In this document: positions 57,780 to 64,000 of the stretch, one piece after another
How positions within the stretch are numbered: position 1 is the stretch's first letter
How the letters are laid out: each line of letters opens with the position of its first letter
NCBI GenBank assembly: GCA_018907035.1
Contig: JACCIC010000021.1
Span: forward strand, 3,151,001-3,215,000
From: Sycobia sp. Sy_11
Lineage: Eukaryota; Arthropoda; Insecta; Hymenoptera; Epichrysomallidae
Length of the DNA: 64,000 bases
Reading direction: 5' to 3'
Translations under genes and position numbers: made by a program
Notes under the pieces: generated by a model
The model's database searches: none
Told to the model about the DNA's origin: nothing
What the model saw: only the letters and a program-made list of their open reading frames with translations

Positions 57780-58445
57780 AGAATGCAATGACCAGACAGA
57801 ATCTCTCTTTTGTTATTCCCCCATATCTTGTTGACTGGGCTCTGGAACATGCGTTGCGAACAATTATTTTAAATCACTCGTATGAAATATTTAAGAATTT
57901 TTTGTATTAAAATACTTTATTTCTACTATTTGCGTGACACCGCTGAATATATTTATAACAATTTAAAAAGTAAGCTGGAAAAAGAATATTTTCAAAAACT
58001 TTATACTAAGCATTCAAGAAGATATCTCTTTGAGGAATATGGGAATTTGTAATTTCAGTATGGATGCAGCGATTTTGAATGCAACGTAAAATAATGAAAG
58101 ATCAGGAAAGAAGTGTTGCAGAAGTCTTTTCTAATTCATTAGCTAAAATAGAAAATAAATACATCATAGATGTGAAAAATGCAATTCCGAATGCATTACA
58201 GCGGTTAAGTTTAGCCGATTATATAAATATTTCATGCAATAAGATTTTTTATTTCATACAATAACTACTTCGCCGAGCCTTAGTGGTTTGAAGATTGTAT
58301 TAGTGAAAAGTTAAGTAATGCTGAACTTTTGAAGAATTGCAAGTGTTTTAATTTTCATATTAAAATTTGGGAATTTTACAATTGTTCTTGTTATGTAAAA
58401 AAATTGGATTGATTGAACAAGAATTAAAAGAGTTAAAAAAAAGTT
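57780..58445 (+). pseudogene. Unassigned decayed coding remnant inside the Polinton
   Basis: A plus-strand trail of codons: FVIPPYLVDWALEHALRTII near 57812, a 61-codon stretch (58079-58264) with IMKDQERSVAEVFSNSLAKI, and a short tail with IEQELKELKKSL near 58420. It looks like one protein broken by stops. I do not recognise the family. Position suggests a Polinton accessory gene or captured sequence. Confidence 0.35.
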
Positions 58446-58573
58446 TGTATATAATTTAGTTATCTATTTCAATGTTAATCAAATTTAACAAAAAAATTGC
58501 TATTGTAATTAAATTTAATAAAGTTATTGTATTTGAATAAAAAACAGTGTTTTTTTGTAATTATATAGTAAGA

Positions 58574-58603
<30 letters not shown>

Positions 58604-58604
<1 letters not shown>

Positions 58605-59443
58605 AACGGTGCGCGTGTCCGCCTCGAGCACGAGGACGGCGGGCACGGCCGTTGCAAATTCGTGCCCGGCTGGGCTTAGCCCCGAAGGATTTCGGCAAGG
58701 GAGAGGGGCGGTTCGCGAGGGGCGAATATCGCGTTCAGGATTGCGCGTGAGGTAGGGCGGCTAACGGACCACACACGAAATAATAAAATAAAAATAGTTA
58801 AAATTCCCACAAGGTTTAATAACGCCGTGCAAACAAGACTACAACGCAGCGCCTATATATGAGGCGTGCGGGACGCAGGCCGAGGGTCGCCGGGGCGACG
58901 GCGCGCGGGGCGTTCGGGAAGAGAGAGAGAGAGAGAAAACAGGAGCTGCCACTTACAGCGTTTCGAGACTCGATGATTCCGCAGCGCGTAATCCCTGCAC
59001 TCGTGCGGCAGCAGCACCTTCCTTCGCCGGGAGCGGTGGTGACGTCGGCGTCCGGAGACCCCGGGATGGGGCGGCTATTCCGCGGAGGCGGGGTCGGACG
59101 ACAAGTCGTCCGCTCGGACTCTTGCCCGGCGCGTGTGCACCGCACACACCCACAACACTGTGGCACAGAACGGCGATCCAGTCAAGTACCCTCCCCGAAG
59201 ACGAGGTACGAGACGAGGGAAACACTCGACACACAAGGTGTCCCCGCACGCCGTAAGTTATGACGCGACCGTGGCGAGATGCCAAAGCAGAAAAAAACGT
59301 GCACGAAAGGCCGGTTGCGACGCGTGCGTGCTCTTCGCGGCTCTCTGTCTGTCTAAATCGCGCGCGTGGCTGTCTCTCCCCACTCCCCGCTCTCTCTCTC
59401 ACTTACCTCTCCGCCGGTGGTTGTGCGTCGGCCTGAAACATAC
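58604..59443 (-). repeat. GC-rich LTR-like repeat, copy 1
   Basis: A GC-rich island following (AT)n, starting TGTAACGGTGCGC and ending CGGCCTGAAACA. It shares many blocks in the same order with 61950-62727: CGGCTGGGCTTAGCC, GGGAGAGGGGCGG, (GA)n, GCCACTTACA, CCCCGGGATGGGGCG, TCTCCCCACTCC, and a common end. Read on the minus strand it begins TGTTTCAGGC and ends CCGTTACA, as an LTR would. The ORFs at 58816-59690 in both strands are compositional. Confidence 0.65.
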
Positions 59444-59643
59444 AAACGTTCTTACATATAAATATACAGATAAATATGTACATGCTACGACTGGAGAGAG
59501 AGCAACGGGACGGGGAAGGCAGGCGCACGCAGTGCTTGCGTTCCTCGTCACAATATATATATATAATATACAGGTACAGAGAAGGTGTACGAGAGCAGCG
59601 GAAAAGTTTTCATCGGGAAGTATAAAACTTATTTTGTATAATA

Positions 59644-59650
<7 letters not shown>

Positions 59651-59687
<37 letters not shown>
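59651..59687. repeat. (GA)n microsatellite
   Basis: About 18 GA units at the inner edge of the right Polinton repeat. Confidence 0.95.
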
Positions 59688-59689
<2 letters not shown>

Positions 59690-59690
<1 letters not shown>

Positions 59691-60207
59691 TATATCGTTT
59701 TCTCTCTATCTAGCTCCCATGGACATCGTAGACCCTCCTCTGTATACAGCGTGCGGTATTGGAAAAGAGAAAGCTATATACTTTTCTTTCTCTCTCTAAT
59801 ACGCAAATAGTGTTATCAGCGAGAAAAGTATATAGTACACTCTCCTTTACACATGCCGCTAGTGGCCGTGTGGCGCAGTATTTAAAAAAACAGCGCGTTA
59901 TGAGAGAGAGACAGAGAGCTACATACTTTTCTCTTCCTCTACAAGACAGAGAGAGAAAAGTATATAGTGCCAATGGCCTCTGACGTCAGGGTTCGTGACG
60001 TTATGCTGTAAATTATGGGAGTTCTAGATCATCCCGGAACCGCGCATGATATCAGTGTCCGTAACGTAATTGCTCTGAGCTATGAGAGTTCTGGATCACT
60101 GGTAGTAATCCAGAACTACGCGTGACATGTATCCGTGACGTAAGCGCTGTGAGCTATGAAATTCTGGATTACGAGAAATGATCCAGAACTCTTATAGCTT
60201 ATCTACT
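59690..60207 (-). repeat. Polinton right terminal inverted repeat
   Basis: Inverted copy of 54590-55078. Shared blocks include TAGCTCCCATGGACA, GACCCTCCTCTG, TATACTTTTCT and GAGCTATGA with TTCTGGATCA. Identity is high in the outer 200 bp and patchier inward. Confidence 0.88.
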
Positions 60208-60660
60208 TAGGTCCACTTTTTATCACCAGTCATAATATGCCACAGAAGACTCTACATTTTTTGCCTGGCAAGCAAAGACAGTGCGATGTTGTGTCGATTC
60301 ATAATGGCACTTTCGGTCAAATCGTATGGCATCTATCTCCCTTCGTTATGAATCTTTCCCATCGCATGTAAACGTTTACCAACTGCTTTGTCACTGACTC
60401 CTAACTTATTAGTGAGTTCTTTCTGCATTTAAGCTGAATTTTCGTCCAATAATGCTTGTAATTCACTAGCTTCAACCTTTTTCGGTTGTCTAGAACGTTC
60501 TTTGTCATTAAAATCAGTATTTTTACTTCTAAACTGCTAAAACCACTATTGACATGCTGTAAGCAATGGAGGTTGTTCGCCATAATATTCTCGAAGCAAT
60601 CGATAAGTTTCTGCTACATTTTTTTCAAATCACAAAAGTGCAAAATGACATGTCGAAAGA
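60208..60660 (-). pseudogene. Mariner transposase N-terminal stub
   Basis: Minus-strand codons give NDKERSRQPKKVE, SELQALLDEN, KELTNKLGVSDKAVGKRLHAMGK and MPYDLTE, then SLLARQK. They end with a TGDKKW motif directly against the Polinton end. This is the DNA-binding part of a mariner transposase of a third lineage. Stops interrupt it at three or more places, and the first catalytic motif has Lys where Glu is usual. The catalytic domain is absent and is not found on the other side of the Polinton, so the stub was cut by a deletion and not simply split. Confidence 0.8.
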
Positions 60661-60759
60661 ACAATTTATCACGATTCATTTTTCACTGATCAAAAAATTA
60701 CAATGTTTACATAAACCATGGCGTCTGCTAACTGAATTTTATTGGTAAATTTCAAAATT

Positions 60760-61925
60760 AAAAAATAAGTACTAGATTCGACACATTTGACTTTTTGTAC
60801 TACTTACATTGCCATTTGAACATGAAGGTCGGAAACTAAGTCCGCCGCCTAATATAAAAGAAAATTAGGCGTTATAACTAAATATGTGTAGATAATATTT
60901 TACATTATGCGATTTACTGTAGTTTTTGCATATAAAAGAGATTTTATGTTTCAAAATAACATTAAGCATGCAACATTAAGTTCTGAATCATGTATATATA
61001 CACGTATTATATACAGCGTTCCATGAGTTAGTCGAGTATCTCTGCGTGCGCCTTCTTATCTAAGTATCATCTATTAGCTGTGGTATATCCGAGTGTGACA
61101 GAAAATGAAGAATTGACTACATCTGGTTTTATTGCTTTTACAGTCTGCTCTAACAATCTCAGCTTATTATATGCATTATATTTGTGTCGTAAAGGCCCTC
61201 GGGTAAAAGTGCTATATATATAGGAATATACATTAAGCACATTTGAACGCGTGTTTTGCTGCCATTTAAGCTTTTTGAAAATATACATTTGGGTGAGGGC
61301 TTCGAAAGAGTGTCCGCATTTCCTTTTACGGAAAATGTATGCAGTATGCTTTTTGTGGTACTTATGATGGATTTCATAGTTCTTTTTTGCTGAAATTGAA
61401 TTCGAAAGACGAAATCAATAAAAAAGTATACAAATTGTGGTTTTTGGTATTTTTGGATAGTAAGAATATTTTTAACAAATTTTTTCAAAAGAGATGAGCA
61501 TCTTACCAAAGTGCATCTTTTCTGTCCTGTTCATTTTTTTTGGTACAATCGATATTTCTGAAGAAAAATTTAACATTTTCATGTAGGGTCGCTTCGCAAA
61601 TCTGCGAATTCTAGCTATACTTCAGAAATCATCCATATCTGATTTCGCTCAAAATTGGCGTATTACCGTTTTTGGTGTGCTGATTATTACTAGCGTTATG
61701 ATTTTTAATACATTTTGGATTTTTATGACAAAATACATAAAAATTATGTTCTGTGAATTATTTTTAATAATTTACATCTTTCGTTTTACATGTACAAAGT
61801 GTACTTATCCCTAGAAAGTCGGTAATGCAGAACATTCTATTTAGTTCTGCAAACCACCGCAATTAATATGTCTAGTAGTCGCTGCGATCGATTCGGACTT
61901 CCGTCAAATGTATCAAGTATTCTTA
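60760..61925. other. Unassigned region
   Basis: Minus-strand ORFs at 61067-61288 and 61159-61509 overlap in different frames and show no family features. No repeats or RNA genes seen. Confidence 0.4.
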
Positions 61926-61939
61926 TGTATCAAGAAAAT

Positions 61940-62177
61940 GTGCTCGGCTGGGCTTAGCCGCGAATCGACTCGGCGAAGGAGAGGGGCGGTCCGCGAAAGG
62001 CAAAACGTCGCATGCAAGAGGACGCATCAGATCAAGGAAAAGAATGAAACGAGAAACAAGTAAAATAAAATAATAGCTCTTTAATGTTGAGACTCGTTGA
62101 GCGCTAATAGATTCGCGAAGTCGCAAGGCGCGGTCCGCAAGTCAAGGACCGTCGATGCCATGGCGCGCGCGGAGTCA

Positions 62178-62246
<69 letters not shown>

Positions 62247-62727
62247 GCGGGCTACCACTTACAATCGGGGCGCCGAAAACGTCGTTGTCGTCCGCTAGTG
62301 ACAGGAGGCGATGGCGGCAAGCCTTGGACGTACGGCAGCACGCTCTCGGCAGACGTGGGAGGCGGTGTTCCCACTCGTCGTTAGCCCCGGGATGGGGCGA
62401 TCACTCCGCACAAGCAGGGGCTGGGTAGCAGGCTCGTTAGCTCGAGCGCTGCACTTACGTTCGCGGAACGGACTTCGCGAATCTCAGCCTGGAGGGCGGC
62501 AAAGAGCGCGAAGGGCACAAAAGGAAGCCCGAAAAAGAAGTTCACGAATCGAGGCGACAGCGAAACTCGAGGAATGTCGTCTCTTACTCAAAAATTTACT
62601 TCCGCGTAGCATGGCAGTTCTCTCTCTACTCAAAAACTTCGCGTGCGATGATCTCTCCCCACTCTCCGCTCTCTTACTCTCTCTCTCTCACTCCTCGCCA
62701 GTGTATCGGTGTCTCGGCCTGTAACAA
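61940..62727 (-). repeat. GC-rich LTR-like repeat, copy 2
   Basis: Diverged direct copy of 58604-59443, lacking the first ~45 bp of copy 1. It contains a (GA)n run at 62182-62243 and a CCCCGGGATGGGGCGA block at 62384, and ends TCTCGGCCTGTAACA. ORFs through it (62097-62384, 62311-62724) are compositional. The divergence is too great for the two copies to be the paired LTRs of one recent insertion. Confidence 0.65.
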
Positions 62728-62739
62728 ACTACATGCTAA

Positions 62740-64000
62740 CTATTTACATATGAACAACAGATATTATATACACAAGAATATATAGAATGTAGAATCTCTA
62801 TTCTGAGCTTATAAAATTTTAATATAAACCAGTAATCTTTTCGAAGTAAAAAAATCATTTTTCTTATTTATCATTTAGCATTGGGAAAACAATTTTCATT
62901 AAAAAATGTGCAATAAATAAAGAATGTGTATTAATAAAATTAGTAAAATTTTAGAATTAACATTAGTAAAATCTACAATATTTATTTGAAATATTTTATT
63001 AAAACACAAGATACGAGTCCTTCATGGTTTTGGTGATTAAATTCTTTGTGCCGAAAGTTTTTTCTGCGGTATTTTTAATGAATGACTGAGTATATAATTG
63101 TATTATTATTTTAAAAATTTTATTTATATAATAATAATCAATAAATTATTCCCAAATTCAGTCGTTTATATATTCGTATAAAATAGAATTGTAATACCCG
63201 AAATGAATTGATAGAGAAAGTTAAAAGACAGTATAACATTAAAGCTGATAGGATTAACAATTATTGTTACCAATTATTCAGAAGAAAATTTAGCTGCATC
63301 ATAAAAAATATATAGTATATTAGTGGTTAAGGCTTTAGACTGCGAATCAGAGCGTAACCTTTGGATTGACTCTTTGCAAACCGATTAGCTGAAAAATAGT
63401 TTTCAGCGTATTCGTCAAAAAAAATCAAAATAATGAAATTATACAATTATATCTATATATATTATTCAAAATTAATAAAGGTTCAAAAAAATCAAATCGT
63501 AATGTAAATTAATTTTGGTTTTTTATAATCAAAAATCAATCAAAATCAATTTAAAACGAATGGAAAGTGTATTAAAAATGCTAATTAGAAATTCATATCT
63601 TTGTATAAATAAATATATCATAGGAGAATAAATTTATGTATTTAAAGTAAATCTTATTCAATTGAATAAATAATTTTTTATCGGGATTATTTTTATATTA
63701 TAAAATTTTAATTTAATACCACTGGCATATCATTTTGATACTATATTAAACAATTGAGTTTAATTTAATATAAATATAAATTTAATAATAATTATTAATG
63801 GAATGCATTATGTTTTCAATAATTGTAATAAATAAAATATCCTCTAAAATATCAAAACTTGATATTTATATTATTTCCTTATTTTTAATACTTCTAATGA
63901 TATTTTGTTGATTATAATTTCTTTGCTAATTTTTATGCAAACATAGTTTCACATCTATAAATCGAAAGCCATTTACAATGCCGAATAAATGCAATTCATA
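62740..64000. other. Gene-free AT-rich DNA
   Basis: No coding sequence recognised. A weak tRNA-like patch lies at 63322-63395, with TTAGTGGTTAAGGC resembling an A box and a CTGCGAATCA anticodon-arm-like word, but no good B box. Confidence 0.5.

Larger units (their letters stand above)
54590..60207. mobile_element. Decayed Polinton/Maverick with long terminal inverted repeats
   Basis: Outer ends AGTAGATAAGCTAT(G/A)AGAG match in opposite orientation at 54590 and 60207, and the similarity continues inward for about 0.5 kb. Between the repeats are a Polinton-type integrase tail (+) and a protein-primed DNA polymerase B fragment (-). Polintons are normally 15-20 kb, so this 5.6-kb copy has lost most of its genes (no packaging ATPase, protease or capsid block was seen). 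An LTR-like repeat is nested in it at 58604-59443. Weak flanking similarity (TAGGAT left, TAGGTC right) may be the remains of a 6-bp target duplication. Confidence 0.82.

Noticed and set aside
58816..59690. Overlapping ORFs of 116-185 codons on both strands
   Set aside because: GC-rich repeat with few stops; the same region is a diverged copy of 61940-62727 and the frames are not conserved between copies.
62097..62724. ORFs of 95 and 137 codons
   Set aside because: Lie within the second GC-rich repeat and its GA tract; not conserved with copy 1.
63322..63395. tRNA gene
   Set aside because: An A-box-like word is present but no acceptable B box or acceptor stem; at most a degraded tRNA-derived repeat.

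Overview
The window looks like an AT-rich insect nuclear contig, most likely from an ant or another hymenopteran. That placement is an inference from the insect-type split genes, the high AT content, the many dinucleotide microsatellites and the mariner, Helitron and Polinton content; no marker here proves the species. Four cellular genes can be read exon by exon. They lie in two tail-to-tail pairs: the 3' part of a NOL8-like nucleolar protein gene (+, to 1669) facing a farnesyl pyrophosphate synthase gene (-, from 2356, with a possible first exon near 12.2 kb), and BRICK1 (+, 34917-35286) facing NDUFA11 (-, 35478-36856).

Almost everything else is accessory DNA. The FPPS introns (4-12 kb) hold a palindromic MITE, a 520-bp hairpin element and long AT, CA, GA and alternating purine-pyrimidine tracts. 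From 16.6 to 20.3 kb there is a 1.1-kb foldback, a complete mariner with an intact 345-aa DD34D transposase, and a second mariner whose catalytic Asp is lost. From 20.9 to 25.4 kb (-) runs a decayed multi-exon gene of a repetitive, transposon-associated family. From 25.7 to 29.9 kb (+) lies a decayed DNA transposon with recognisable terminal inverted repeats and a tRNA-derived SINE inside it. A giant imperfect palindrome occupies 31.0-33.6 kb.

From 39.6 to 41.4 kb there is a GC-rich island followed by a pyrimidine-rich tandem repeat. A Helitron with both termini (43.06-47.00 kb, -) carries a helicase whose ATPase core is deleted, plus an inverted minisatellite. From 47.4 to 50.7 kb are pieces of LTR retrotransposon, including a clear primer-binding site, a truncated Gag and two unexplained small ORFs. 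A second palindrome lies at 51.2-51.9 kb, then a P-element-like transposase remnant at 53.5-54.6 kb. A 5.6-kb decayed Polinton/Maverick (54.59-60.21 kb) has ~0.5-kb inverted repeats, a chromodomain integrase tail and a protein-primed DNA polymerase B fragment. A mariner stub abuts it. Two diverged copies of a GC-rich LTR-like repeat sit at 58.6 and 61.9 kb.

The genes do not form a pathway. The host genes serve ribosome biogenesis, isoprenoid and juvenile-hormone precursor synthesis, actin nucleation and respiratory complex I. The rest is a record of serial, nested insertions.
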